A DNA stretch of 64,000 bases from Microtetraspora glauca (GTDB lineage Bacteria > Actinomycetota > Actinomycetes > Streptomycetales > Streptomycetaceae): positions 1-64,000 of the forward strand of contig JOFO01000035.1 of assembly GCA_000721275.1 (NCBI GenBank), read 5' to 3'. The position numbers and the translations under genes were made by a program. The notes under the pieces were generated by a model that saw nothing but the letters and a program-made list of their open reading frames with translations, searched no databases and was not told where the DNA came from. Within the stretch, counting starts at the first letter, position 1, and each line of letters starts with the position of its first letter. Below are positions 51,351 through 59,748 of the stretch, in pieces.

Positions 51351-52328
51351 ATGGCGCATGAGTACAGGTCACAGCCACGGCTGTCACCGAACAGTAACGA
51401 AGAAGACATGGGACCGCTGCTCGCGCCGCGGCTCGCGTACTTCGCCGCGGTCGCCCGGCACGAGCACGTGACCAGGGCGGCGGCCGAGATGGGCGTGCCG
51501 CAGTCGACGCTGTCGCGGGCGATCGTCCGGCTGGAGGCCGACCTCGGCGTCGCGCTGTTCGCCCGGCGCGGCCGGACCGTGGCGCTCACCCCGGCGGGCC
51601 GCCGGTTCCTCACCGCCGCCGAACGGGCCCTCGCGGAGGTCGAGCGGGCCGCCGACACCGTACGGGCGGACGCCGACCCCACGGCCGGGCGGGTCGCCTT
51701 CGGCTTCCTGCACACGATGGGCTCGGAGACCGTGCCGGCGCTGATCCGGGCCTTCCGGGTGGACCACCCGAAGGTCCGCTTCACCCTCGTCCAGAACTAC
51801 GGCGAGGCGATGATCGAGCGGCTCCGCGCGGGCGAGCTGGACCTCTGCCTGACCTCGCCGGTGCCGGACGCGCCCGACCTGGTCGGCCGGCGCCTGGACG
51901 AGCAGCGGCTGCGGCTCGTCGTCCCGGACGACCACCGGCTGGCGGGCCGCCGCCGGATCCGGCTGGCCGAGGCCGCCGAGGAGACCTTCGTGACCCTGGA
52001 GCCGGGGTACGGGCTCCGCCGCATCACCGACGACCTGTGCGCGGAGGCCGGCTTCACGCCCCGGATCGCCTTCGAGGGCGAGGAGGCCGAGACCCTGCGC
52101 GGCCTGGTCGCGGCCGGGCTCGGGGTGGCGCTGCTGCCGCCGCCGGCGGTGGCCCGCCCCGGGGTCGTCGAGCTGACGGTGACCGCCCCGCGCGCGGTCC
52201 GCGAGATCGGCGTGGCCTGGCTGGACGGCCACCCGGACACGCCGCCGGTGGCCGCCTTCAAGAAGTTCCTGCTGAGCCGGCGCGGCCAGCTGCTGCCGAA
52301 GGAGTCGCGCCCGCCGCGGGAGGAGTAG
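51351..52328 (+). CDS. LysR-family transcriptional regulator
   Basis: 325-residue LysR-type regulator. Its helix-turn-helix is PRLAYFAAVARHEHVTRAAAEMGVPQSTLSRAIVRLEADLGVALFARRGRTVALTPAGRRF. The effector domain shows FGFLHTMGSETVPALIRAFRVDHP and the late LVAAGLGVALLPPPA. ATG at 51351 is used, with TGTAAT seven bases upstream; an ATG 19 codons later also has a plausible GAAGAAG site. It presumably controls the divergent MFS gene. Its stop abuts the stop of the convergent hydrolase. Confidence 0.9.
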   Translation: MAHEYRSQPRLSPNSNEEDMGPLLAPRLAYFAAVARHEHVTRAAAEMGVPQSTLSRAIVRLEADLGVALFARRGRTVALTPAGRRFLTAAERALAEVERAADTVRADADPTAGRVAFGFLHTMGSETVPALIRAFRVDHPKVRFTLVQNYGEAMIERLRAGELDLCLTSPVPDAPDLVGRRLDEQRLRLVVPDDHRLAGRRRIRLAEAAEETFVTLEPGYGLRRITDDLCAEAGFTPRIAFEGEEAETLRGLVAAGLGVALLPPPAVARPGVVELTVTAPRAVREIGVAWLDGHPDTPPVAAFKKFLLSRRGQLLPKESRPPREE

Positions 52329-53108
52329 CTACGGGCGCCGCCCGCCGGCCCGGAAGCCGGCCGCGAGCGGCATCCGCAGGCCGATCGGGGGCGGGGCGGC
52401 CATCGCGTCGGTGAGCGGGCGGGTGACCGGGCGGCCGAAGAGCGCGCCGAGCACGAAGTCGGCGGCGAGGGCGCGCACCTCGTGCGCGTACTGGCGCAGC
52501 CCGTGCCCGTCGGTGTGCACCTCGAAGCGGCAGGTGTCGCGGTTGGCCTTCTTGGCGCGGGCCGCGAACCGGAAGGACAGTTCGGGGTCGGTACGGGCGT
52601 CGTTGGTGCCGTGCACGATGAGCACCCGCCGTCCCACCAGCTGGCGGACCGGCTCCGGTTCGGCGGCCACGTCGTCCTCGGGCAGCCAGGGCGCCAGCGC
52701 CAGGACCGCGCTCACCGCCGGATGCCCGGCCGCCCGCAGCGCCGCCCGGGCGCCCATGCCGTGGCCGACCAGGCAGACCGGGACGTCGCCGTGGCGCCGT
52801 ACCGTCTCGGCGACGGCCCAGGAGGCGTCGGCGGCGAGCTCCGCGTCGGTGCCGTTCCAGCCGCGCCCGCGATAGCGCACGACCTGGGCGACCAGCCCCT
52901 CGGACCGTCCCGCGCGGGCGAGTTCGCGCCCGAGCGGCAGTGCGGCGGCGTGCGCCCGTACCGACGCCCGGCGGTCCGACACCGGCTCGCCGTCGGGGAG
53001 GAGCAGCACCACGCCCCCCACCGCCGCCGCGGACCGCGAAACCCCGACAGGCCGACCGAGCCGGGGTCTCCGGCCGTCGGCAGTCCCCACGAGTGCGTAC
53101 TGCGCCAT
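52329..53108 (-). CDS. alpha/beta-hydrolase-fold protein without the nucleophile serine
   Basis: 259-residue alpha/beta-fold protein resembling dienelactone-hydrolase/dipeptidyl-peptidase-type domains. The elbow segment reads VCLVGHGMGARAALRAAG: the position of the catalytic Ser in G-x-S-x-G is Gly here. A late VLIVHGTNDARTDPELSF (acid) and VHTDGHGLRQYAHEV (His) are kept. The fold and the acid/His are thus present while the nucleophile is missing. The gene may encode a non-hydrolytic protein; see finding. ATG at 53108 is clear; it converges with the LysR gene without a gap. Confidence 0.85.
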   Translation of the reverse strand: MAQYALVGTADGRRPRLGRPVGVSRSAAAVGGVVLLLPDGEPVSDRRASVRAHAAALPLGRELARAGRSEGLVAQVVRYRGRGWNGTDAELAADASWAVAETVRRHGDVPVCLVGHGMGARAALRAAGHPAVSAVLALAPWLPEDDVAAEPEPVRQLVGRRVLIVHGTNDARTDPELSFRFAARAKKANRDTCRFEVHTDGHGLRQYAHEVRALAADFVLGALFGRPVTRPLTDAMAAPPPIGLRMPLAAGFRAGGRRP

Positions 53109-53196
53109 GACAGAACAGTCTCAGAAGCGGAGGTGTACGGCAGTCGTACGCGCGGTCTCTGTTACGTATCGTCCGGTGAGCGAACGCCCGTGCCGC

Positions 53197-53970
53197 CTAC
53201 GCCCGTTCGAAGCAGTGGATGGCGCCGACCGGGACGAAGCCGCGCCGCTCGTACCAGTGGCGCGGCCAGTCGTCGGCCAGCGCCGCCAGGAAGACGGTGC
53301 CGCACCCGGTGTCGGCGGCCATCCGCAGCGCCGTGTCCAGGACCGCGCCGGCGTGCCCCTGCCCGAGGTGCGGGGCGGCGGTCACCAGGTCCTCGATCTG
53401 GGCCGTCCCGGAGGCGGGGTCCAGATAGAGGTCGGCCCAGGAGGCCACCTGGCCGTACGCGTCGTGGGAGGCGAGGAACCGGACGTCGGCGGCGCCGCGG
53501 CGGCGGGCCGCCCGCCGCTCGACCAGCTGCCGGATCACCTCGTCCGGCTGGTCCGGCAGGAACCGCCGCCAGCTCTCGGCGACGGGCTCGCGCAGGGCCG
53601 GCAGGTCCACCTCGCGGGCCCCGCCCCGCTCCGGGAGCGGGCCGGTGTGGCGCATCAGGAGCACCTTCGCGCAGGTGTACCCGGCCCGGGCCAGCGGTGC
53701 GGCGCAGGCGTCGGCGGTCGTCTCGTCGAGCACGTACACCGCCCGGTGCGGGAGGTGCGCCAGGAGCGCGTCCGCGCGGCCGCGCAGGGCCTCGGGGTCG
53801 GTGGGCCCGTCGACCAGGAGGTGGTTGTCGCCGCGCGACAGCGCGTACGTGTCGTCGAGGGCCGCGAAGCCGCCGGGGAAGTCGACGGTCCGCGCCGCCT
53901 GCCGGCGGGTGAAGGCGGACACGAAGGCGTGGATGCGGGGGAGTTCGGCGGCGTACGCGGTCGGGCTCAT
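53197..53970 (-). CDS. GNAT-family N-acetyltransferase
   Basis: 257-residue acetyltransferase. The C-terminal GNAT core shows the acetyl-CoA loop LGQGHAGAVLDTALRMAADTGCGTVFLAALADDWPRHWYERRGFVPVG, with LGQGHA in the place of R/QxxGxG/A. The N-terminal about 110 residues form a second, degenerate GNAT-like half (LVDGPTDPEALRGRADALLAHLPHRAVYVLDETTADAC), so it may be a tandem GNAT. The acceptor is unknown. ATG is leaderless with TAGGCT six bases upstream. Divergent from add. Confidence 0.88.
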   Translation of the reverse strand: MSPTAYAAELPRIHAFVSAFTRRQAARTVDFPGGFAALDDTYALSRGDNHLLVDGPTDPEALRGRADALLAHLPHRAVYVLDETTADACAAPLARAGYTCAKVLLMRHTGPLPERGGAREVDLPALREPVAESWRRFLPDQPDEVIRQLVERRAARRRGAADVRFLASHDAYGQVASWADLYLDPASGTAQIEDLVTAAPHLGQGHAGAVLDTALRMAADTGCGTVFLAALADDWPRHWYERRGFVPVGAIHCFERA

Positions 53971-54048
53971 GGCCCGAGCCTAGGCGGGCCCGGTCCGCGC
54001 GCGCACCGGAAAAAGGCCGCCGCGGACCCGGCGGCGGCAGGGCGCGTT

Positions 54049-54070
54049 CTACGCGCGTAGGGGCTAGAGT
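54049..54070 (+). promoter_or_regulatory. perfect CTACGCGCGTAG operator in the add promoter
   Basis: CTACGCGCGTAG (54049-54060) is a perfect 12-bp palindrome located where the -35/-10 spacer should be. TAGAGT (54065-54070) is the -10, six bases before the ATG at 54077, so the transcript is leaderless and bound repressor would occlude polymerase. Confidence 0.72.
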
Positions 54071-54076
54071 GCGGCA

Positions 54077-55231
54077 ATGACGAGCCAGACATCCCACGTC
54101 CCCACCGCGGACCAGATCCGCCGTGCCCCGAAGGTGCTGCTCCACGACCACCTCGACGGCGGACTGCGCCCCGGCACGATCATCGAACTCGCCCGCGAGC
54201 AGGGCTACGCGAAGCTGCCCGAGACCGAACCCGACAAGCTCGGCGTCTGGTTCCGCGAGGCCGCCGACTCCGGCTCCCTGGAGCGGTACCTGGAGACCTT
54301 CGCGCACACCTGCGCCGTCATGCAGACCCGCGAGGCGCTCTTCCGGGTCGCCGCCGAGTGCGCCGTGGACCTCGCCGAGGACGGCGTCGTCTACGCCGAG
54401 GTGCGCTACGCCCCCGAGCAGCACCTGGAGGGCGGCCTCACCCTGGAGCAGGTGGTGGAGGCGGTCAACGAGGGCTTCCGGGAGGGCGAGCGGCGGGCCC
54501 GCGCGGCCGGGCACCGGATCCGGGTCGGCGCCCTGCTCACCGCCATGCGGCACGCGGCCCGCGCCCTGGAGATCGCCGAACTCGCCAACCGCTACCGGGA
54601 CGACGGCGTCGTCGGCTTCGACATCGCGGGCGCCGAGGCCGGCTACCCGCCCACCCGCCACCTCGACGCCTTCGAGTACCTGAAGCGGGAGAACAACCAC
54701 TTCACCATCCACGCCGGCGAGGCGTTCGGCCTGCCGTCCATCTGGCAGGCCCTCCAGTGGTGCGGCGCGGACCGGCTCGGCCACGGCGTCCGGATCATCG
54801 ACGACATCGAGGTCGGCGGCGACGGCGAGGTGCGGCTCGGCCGGCTCGCCGCCTACGTCCGCGACAAGCGGATCCCGCTGGAGATGTGCCCCACCTCCAA
54901 CCTCCAGACCGGCGCCGCTGCCTCGTACGCCGAGCACCCCATCGGGCTGCTCCGCAGGCTCCACTTCCGGGCGACGGTGAACACCGACAACCGGCTCATG
55001 AGCGGCACCAGCATGAGCCGGGAATTCGAGCTCCTTGTCGACGCCTTCGACTACACGCTCGACGACATCCAGTGGTTCACGGTCAATGCGATGAAATCAG
55101 CGTTCATTCCTTTCGATGAACGACTGGCGATGATCAATGACGTGATCAAGCCCGGATATGCCGAACTGAAATCCGAGTGGCTTTTCCGGCAGACCGCCAC
55201 GACCAGCGCTTCTTCCGGCCACGAGGGCTGA
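54077..55231 (+). CDS. add: adenosine deaminase
   Basis: 384-residue zinc enzyme converting adenosine and deoxyadenosine to inosine forms. The N-terminal zinc motif is [12 protein letters not shown] (HxH as HDH), followed by [12 protein letters not shown] with catalytic Glu, [19 protein letters not shown], and the last metal ligand in [18 protein letters not shown] is leaderless under the operator-bearing promoter. The last 30 codons are locally AT-richer than the rest. It joins purine nucleoside breakdown with the BmpA/ABC uptake set. A hairpin follows at 55255-55289. Confidence 0.96.
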   Translation: MTSQTSHVPTADQIRRAPKVLLHDHLDGGLRPGTIIELAREQGYAKLPETEPDKLGVWFREAADSGSLERYLETFAHTCAVMQTREALFRVAAECAVDLAEDGVVYAEVRYAPEQHLEGGLTLEQVVEAVNEGFREGERRARAAGHRIRVGALLTAMRHAARALEIAELANRYRDDGVVGFDIAGAEAGYPPTRHLDAFEYLKRENNHFTIHAGEAFGLPSIWQALQWCGADRLGHGVRIIDDIEVGGDGEVRLGRLAAYVRDKRIPLEMCPTSNLQTGAAASYAEHPIGLLRRLHFRATVNTDNRLMSGTSMSREFELLVDAFDYTLDDIQWFTVNAMKSAFIPFDERLAMINDVIKPGYAELKSEWLFRQTATTSASSGHEG

Positions 55232-55254
55232 GATCCGGGGCGCGGGCAAGCGCC

Positions 55255-55289
55255 GTGACCGCCGGAGGAGGGCGACACCCGGCGGTCAC
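55255..55289 (+). terminator. hairpin after add
   Basis: GTGACCGCCGG at 55255-55265 pairs perfectly with CCGGCGGTCAC at 55279-55289. Just downstream TTTGCGGAGC is repeated directly at 55296 and 55323. Confidence 0.65.
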
Positions 55290-55415
55290 CCGGTGTTTGC
55301 GGAGCGCGGCCGGGGCGGTTAGTTTGCGGAGCTCCTGCATGTCCGGATTCCCCTGTTCCGGATTTCTTTCCTGATGCCCCGAAGCTCAGCCCCCCAAGCC
55401 AAGGATGATTTTCAG

Positions 55416-55799
55416 ATGAAGCAGTCTGCCGCCAAGAAGCTCGGTGTCGCCGCCCTCGGTGCCGCCTTCGCCGCCGCCGCGGCCGGTACCGCCTCCGCGG
55501 CCCCGGTCCCCGCGCTCGACGGCGTCGACGCGCTCGGCACGGTGAGCCAGCTCGCCCCGCTCGGCGACGGCCTCACCACGCTCCCCGACGGCGCCGGCGA
55601 GTCCCTCGCCGCCGGCCAGGGCGCGCTCGGCCAGGGCCTCGACCAGGGCGTCAAGACCCTGCCCCAGGCAGCCGGCCAGGCCACCCAGAACCTGCCGACC
55701 GACGCCGCCGCCGGCGCCCTCGGCGCCACCCCGCTGGGCGCCGCCACCGGCCTGCTCGGCGGCCTCCCGCTCGGCGCCGGCGGCCTGCCGATCGGCTGA
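55416..55799 (+). CDS. small secreted Leu/Gly/Pro-rich protein
   Basis: 127-residue protein with a signal peptide (KQSAAKKLGVAALGAAFAAAAAGTASA) and a mature part of about 100 residues low in charge, made of Leu/Gly/Pro/Gln runs such as LPQAAGQATQNLPTDAAAGALGATPLGAATGLLGG. No Cys, so it is not a chaplin. It ends in LPLGAGGLPIG. Similar short secreted proteins are common in Streptomyces with no known role; the product at 61356-61754 looks like a relative. ATG at 55416 is preferred because the signal begins there. Confidence 0.72.
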   Translation: MKQSAAKKLGVAALGAAFAAAAAGTASAAPVPALDGVDALGTVSQLAPLGDGLTTLPDGAGESLAAGQGALGQGLDQGVKTLPQAAGQATQNLPTDAAAGALGATPLGAATGLLGGLPLGAGGLPIG

Positions 55800-55810
55800 C
55801 CCCGCCCATG

Positions 55811-55854
55811 CCGAAGGGGCGCGCACCCGGACATCCGGGTCCGCGCCCCTTCGG
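55811..55854. terminator. long hairpin between secreted-protein and PspC genes
   Basis: CCGAAGGGGCGCG at 55811-55823 pairs with CGCGCCCCTTCGG at 55842-55854, with an inner ACCCGG/CCGGGT stem. It serves convergent genes. Confidence 0.85.
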
Positions 55855-55866
55855 CGTCCCCGCGGA

Positions 55867-56073
55867 CTACCAGGCCGCGCCGGCCTTCGCCCGCGACTCG
55901 CCCGGCAGCAGCAGCCACAGCGCCGCGTAGAGCAGGAACTGCGGACCGGGCAGCAGACACGAGGCCAGGAAGATCACGCGCATCGTCGTGGCGGAGGTGC
56001 CGAAGCGCCGGGCGAGCGCCGCGCACACCCCGCCGAGCATCCGGCCTTCACGCGGGCGGACAAGTGCGGCCAT
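55867..56073 (-). CDS. PspC-domain membrane protein
   Basis: 68-residue protein consisting of a single PspC domain. VRPREGRMLGGVCAALARRFGTSATTMRVIFLASCLLPGPQFLLYAALWLLLPGE is the family pattern, with the membrane helix in the second half. PspC proteins sense or respond to membrane stress in phage-shock-type systems; no PspA gene is adjacent. ATG with GGAGGG six bases upstream. Confidence 0.9.
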   Translation of the reverse strand: MAALVRPREGRMLGGVCAALARRFGTSATTMRVIFLASCLLPGPQFLLYAALWLLLPGESRAKAGAAW

Positions 56074-56164
56074 GGTGGGCCCTCCTTCGTCGGTTCGGGA
56101 GGCCACTTCCACCGGGCTCCCGATGACTCCATGGTGCCGGGAGGGGCCCGCCTTCGACGTCGGT

Positions 56165-56713
56165 CTACCGGGCGATCGGAACCCTGGGAATCCTAGGGGT
56201 ACGACCCTGATCCGCGTCGTTCCCGGTCACGACCCGCGTACGACCTCCGGAGGAGCGGCGCCGCAGCCGCGCCCGCACCGCCGGCACCACCAGCAGGTGC
56301 GCCAGCGCCACCCCCAGCGTGTTCAGGAACACCGAGTCCACGTCCACGACCTGCCCCGGCACCGCCGTCTGCAGCAGCTCCAGCGCCAGCGACACCAGCG
56401 CCCCCGCCGCCGTCGTCCGGGTCAGCGACCCCCACCCCGACGCGTGCAGCCGCCCGTCGCACATCGGCAGCAGCACCCCCAGCGGGGCCAGCAGCACCAG
56501 ACCCTCGGCGATCAGCCGGGCCGCCTCCGCGGGCCCCAGCGCCAGATCGGCGCGCAGCCCCGCCAGCGGCACCGTGTTCGGGGCGGTCACCCAGGCCACG
56601 TCCCGTGGCAGCAGCCCCACCCAGGCGACGAGCAGCAGATGCGCGACCAGGAGCACGAACCCGGTCACGCGGACGACCACGGCGGCGTTCCCGCCCGAAC
56701 CTTGACGCTGCAC
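56165..56713 (-). CDS. VanZ-like membrane protein
   Basis: 182-residue protein of the VanZ family with about four helices (VTGFVLLVAHLLLVAWVGLL; LIAEGLVLLAPLGVLLP; GALVSLALELLQTAVPG; FLNTLGVALAHLLVVPAV) and the family PGQVVDVDSVFLNTLG segment. In enterococci VanZ gives low teicoplanin resistance; chromosomal relatives are of unknown function. GTG at 56713 is used; a TTG three codons earlier is also in frame, and both have only weak ribosome sites. A basic C-terminal tail follows the last helix. Confidence 0.85.
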   Translation of the reverse strand: MQRQGSGGNAAVVVRVTGFVLLVAHLLLVAWVGLLPRDVAWVTAPNTVPLAGLRADLALGPAEAARLIAEGLVLLAPLGVLLPMCDGRLHASGWGSLTRTTAAGALVSLALELLQTAVPGQVVDVDSVFLNTLGVALAHLLVVPAVRARLRRRSSGGRTRVVTGNDADQGRTPRIPRVPIAR

Positions 56714-56752
56714 GCCCCCCAAGACGCCGTCCGCGCCGGGAACGGTTCCGGT

Positions 56753-57355
56753 TCAGCCCGCCGGCGTCCCCGGCACGGACGGCGCCGGGGCCGTCGGAGG
56801 CGCCGACTCCGGGCGCTCCCGCAGCTCCGTCGTACAGCGGTAGCGCTTCGGCGGGTACGCCCCCGGGCCGCCGAGCAGCACCGTGTGCCCGCCCGCGCCC
56901 GCCGAGCTCTCCGCGAAGGTGCACACCAGCTGCGACAGCGCCGCCGGCGCCAGGTCCTCCGGCTGCCGGCTCAGCCGCAGCGCGCCCTCCGGATCGCCCG
57001 CCCGGCCGCCCGCCACCGCCAGCGGAGCCCGTACCGCCGTGGTGAAACCGGCCTGCCGCTCCGCCTCCGACGGCTCCGCGAGCAACTGCGCCAGCAGCGC
57101 CGACGCCGTCCGCACCGGATCGCCGCTCGCCTTGTCCTCCGGCTGAGGCGACCTGCGGTCCACCGGCTCCAGCTGCGAGCCGCACACCAGGAACGCCCGC
57201 ACCGGCACCCCCTGCGAGGACGCCGGCGCCTCCGGCACGTTGCACGGCACCCGGGACGGGGCCGCGCCCGCGTCCACCGGCACCGACGTCGTCCGGATCC
57301 CGCAGCCGGCCGCCAGCAGGGCCAGCGCCACCGCCGCCACCGTCCGCAGCCTCAC
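56753..57355 (-). CDS. lipoprotein with GerMN-like domain, co-transcribed with afsQ1-afsQ2
   Basis: 200-residue surface lipoprotein. The lipobox LLAAGC sets the lipidated Cys at residue 18. The domain VPVRAFLVCGSQLEPVDR...PVRTASALLAQLLAEPSEAERQAGFTTAVR resembles the GerMN fold seen in LpqB, another lipoprotein tied to a two-component system. The GTG overlaps the afsQ2 stop by four bases, so it is translationally coupled and may modulate the sensor AfsQ2 outside the membrane; that role is inference. A Pro-rich tail ends the protein. Confidence 0.88.
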   Translation of the reverse strand: MRLRTVAAVALALLAAGCGIRTTSVPVDAGAAPSRVPCNVPEAPASSQGVPVRAFLVCGSQLEPVDRRSPQPEDKASGDPVRTASALLAQLLAEPSEAERQAGFTTAVRAPLAVAGGRAGDPEGALRLSRQPEDLAPAALSQLVCTFAESSAGAGGHTVLLGGPGAYPPKRYRCTTELRERPESAPPTAPAPSVPGTPAG

Positions 57356-58902
57356 TCGTCCTCCCCCTTGCCCTGCCGGGAACCGGTGCCGAGCGCGCGG
57401 GCCACCGCCGACGCGTCCCGGGGCAGCCGCAGCGTGAACACCGCGCCGTCCACGGCACCGTCCTCGCCGGCCGAGTTGGCGGCGGAGATCGTCCCGCCGT
57501 GGATCAGCGCGTTCTCCATGGCGATCGACAGACCGAGCCCGGAGCCGTCCGACCGGGGCCGCTGGGCGCTCGCCTTGTAGAACCGGTCGAAGACGTGCGG
57601 CAGCACCTCCTCCGGGATGCCGGGCCCGTGGTCCCGCACCGCGATCACCAGCTCCTCCCCGTCCGGACCGTCCTCGGTGCGCACGGACACCCGCACAGGC
57701 GAACCGCCGTGCTTCAGCGCGTTCCCGATCAGATTGGCCAGGATCACGTCCAGCCGGCGCGGGTCGAGCCGGCACACCACGCCGCGGTCCGCGTCCAGCT
57801 CCACCGCGTCCAGCCACGCCCGCGCGTCGACGCACGCGGTGATCTGGTCGGCGATGTCCACGTCGTCCAGCACCAGCCGGGCGGTGCCCGCGTCGAAGCG
57901 GGTCACCTCCATCAGGTTCTCCACCAGGTTGTTGAGCCGCCGGGTCTCGCTGACCACCAGCGCCACCGCCGGCGCGATCATCGGGTCGAGGGCGTCCTGT
58001 TCGTCCTCCAGCACCTCGGTGACCGCCGTCAGCGCGGTCAGCGGCGTCCGCAGCTCGTGCGACATGTCGGCGACGAACCGCCGGGAGGACTCCTCCCGGG
58101 CGCTCATGTCCGCCACCTTCTTCTGCAGGTTCTCGGCCGCGCTGTTGAACGTGCGCGACAGGTCCGACAGTTCGTCGGCGCCGGTGACCCGGAGCCGGGT
58201 GTCCAGCTTGCCCTCGCCGAGCTGCCGGGCCGCCTCGCCCAGCCGGCGCACCGGCCGCAGCACCGTCGTCGCCGCCACCTGCGCGAGCAGCACCGACCCG
58301 ATCACCGCGAGACCGGTCGCGATCCCCAGCGACCAGGCCAGCGAGTTGAGGTCGGCCTTCTCCGCCGCCAGCGACTTGAACATGTAACCGGCCGGCCCGC
58401 CGCCGTCGATCCGCGTCCCGCCGACCAGGTACGGCGTCCCGCCCCGCTCGGTCCGCTGCCAGAACAGGTGGTACGGGTACGGGTTCGCGTCCGTCACCGG
58501 GCGCCGCGTGTCCACCGCCTCCCGCAGCGTCACCGGCACGTCGGCCAGCGTGAACACGTCCGGGTCCGAGGCGCCCACGATCGGCTTCCCCGCCGCCCGC
58601 TCGCCCAGCAGCAGCACCTGGTAGCCGGCGCCGCCCGCGGTCATCTCCTCCGAGGTGCGCCGCAGGTCCTCCTGCGTCGGCCGCAGCGGCAGCGTCGCCA
58701 CCCGGTTCTGCATCTCCGACCGGAAGTCGTTCAGCGCGCTGTCCTGGGTCCGCGTCAGCACCGCCTCGCGGTTCAGCCAGTACGCGATCCCCGACGCCGA
58801 CACCGCGGCGGTCAGCGCCACCAGCGCGAACACCACGACCAGCCGCAGCCGCAGACTGGACAGCCGCAGCCGGGCGACGACCCCCCTGTTCCCCTTCGTC
58901 AC
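57352..58902 (-). CDS. afsQ2: sensor histidine kinase AfsQ2
   Basis: 516-residue membrane sensor of the AfsQ1/AfsQ2 two-component system, which in S. coelicolor controls antibiotic production and nitrogen-related growth on glutamate media. Helix 1 (LVVVFALVALTAAVSASGIAYWL), an extracytoplasmic sensor of about 160 residues, helix 2 (GIATGLAVIGSVLLAQVAATTVL), HAMP, then the phospho-acceptor H282 in DMSHELRTPLTALTAVTEVLED and ATPase blocks NLIGNALKHGG and DHGPGIPEEVLPHVFDRFYKA. The GTG overlaps the afsQ1 stop by four bases. Symbol is assigned on order, divergent sigQ and the AfsQ1 box. Confidence 0.93.
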   Translation of the reverse strand: MTKGNRGVVARLRLSSLRLRLVVVFALVALTAAVSASGIAYWLNREAVLTRTQDSALNDFRSEMQNRVATLPLRPTQEDLRRTSEEMTAGGAGYQVLLLGERAAGKPIVGASDPDVFTLADVPVTLREAVDTRRPVTDANPYPYHLFWQRTERGGTPYLVGGTRIDGGGPAGYMFKSLAAEKADLNSLAWSLGIATGLAVIGSVLLAQVAATTVLRPVRRLGEAARQLGEGKLDTRLRVTGADELSDLSRTFNSAAENLQKKVADMSAREESSRRFVADMSHELRTPLTALTAVTEVLEDEQDALDPMIAPAVALVVSETRRLNNLVENLMEVTRFDAGTARLVLDDVDIADQITACVDARAWLDAVELDADRGVVCRLDPRRLDVILANLIGNALKHGGSPVRVSVRTEDGPDGEELVIAVRDHGPGIPEEVLPHVFDRFYKASAQRPRSDGSGLGLSIAMENALIHGGTISAANSAGEDGAVDGAVFTLRLPRDASAVARALGTGSRQGKGEDE

Positions 58903-59576
58903 GCAGGGACGTCCAGCCGGTAACCGACGCCCCGCACCGTGCGGATCAGGGTCGGCGAGGACGGCACGTCCTCCACCTTCGCCCGCAGCCGCTGCACGCA
59001 CGCGTCCACTAGACGCGAGTCGCCCAGGTAGTCGTGCTCCCACACCAGCCGCAGCAACTGCTGCCGGGACAGCGCCTGTCCGGGCCGCCGGCTCAGCTCC
59101 AGCAGCAGCCGCAGCTCCGTCGGGGTCAGCTGGAGGTCCTGCCCGTTCTTCGTCACCGTCATCGCCGCCCGGTCGATGACCAGCGAACCGAAGGTCGCCG
59201 AGTCCGTCGACTCCCGCTCCCCGCGCCGCAGCACGGCCCGGATCCGGGCGTCCAGCACCCGCCCCTGCACCGGCTTCACCACGTAGTCGTCGGCGCCCGA
59301 CTCCAGGCCCACCACCACGTCGATGTCATCGCTGCGGGCCGTCAGCAGGATGATCGGCAGCTGGTCGGTGCGGCGGATCCGCCGGCACACCTCGAACCCG
59401 TCGATGCCGGGCAGCATGACGTCGAGCACGACCAGGTCGGGCCGCTGCTCCTTGAGCAGCTGCAGGCCGTCCTCGCCCGACGCGGCGGTGGCCACCCGGT
59501 GGCCCTGCCGGGACAGGGAGAGTTCGAGGGCCGTGCGGATGGCGTCGTCGTCCTCGATCAGCAACAGAAAAGGCAC
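58899..59576 (-). CDS. afsQ1: response regulator AfsQ1
   Basis: 225-residue OmpR-type regulator. The receiver has the acidic pocket ...LIEDDDA, phosphorylation site D52 (VVLDVMLPGIDG), and the Lys in VVKPVQGRVL. The winged helix is ELRLLLELSRRPGQALSRQQLLRLVWEHDYLGDSRLVDACVQRLRAKV, ending RTVRGVGYRLDVPA. GTG at 59576 is used because it gives the 225-residue length I recall for AfsQ1 and CAGAAT lies seven bases upstream; an ATG three codons earlier is possible. In S. coelicolor AfsQ1 binds GTnAC-n6-GTnAC, and that box lies 69 bp upstream here. Confidence 0.94.
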   Translation of the reverse strand: MPFLLLIEDDDAIRTALELSLSRQGHRVATAASGEDGLQLLKEQRPDLVVLDVMLPGIDGFEVCRRIRRTDQLPIILLTARSDDIDVVVGLESGADDYVVKPVQGRVLDARIRAVLRRGERESTDSATFGSLVIDRAAMTVTKNGQDLQLTPTELRLLLELSRRPGQALSRQQLLRLVWEHDYLGDSRLVDACVQRLRAKVEDVPSSPTLIRTVRGVGYRLDVPA

Positions 59577-59644
59577 GGAGGTCATTCTGGCTCATGCGCC
59601 GTCGGAGATCGACCGCTCGGAGGCGCGCTTCCGCGACGGGCCCT

Positions 59645-59660
59645 GTGACACGGCTGTGAC
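59645..59660. promoter_or_regulatory. AfsQ1-box between afsQ1 and sigQ
   Basis: GTGAC (59645-59649), six bases (ACGGCT), GTGAC (59656-59660) match exactly the direct-repeat form GTnAC-n6-GTnAC. It lies 69 bp from the afsQ1 start and 88 bp from the sigQ start. Confidence 0.8.
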
Positions 59661-59748
59661 AGTCGGCGGACAACGCCATGATGTCCGCCGGGCAAGCTTC
59701 TTGGCACACGGACCGAGACACAGACTCCGACCGACAAGGGGGCGCGAG

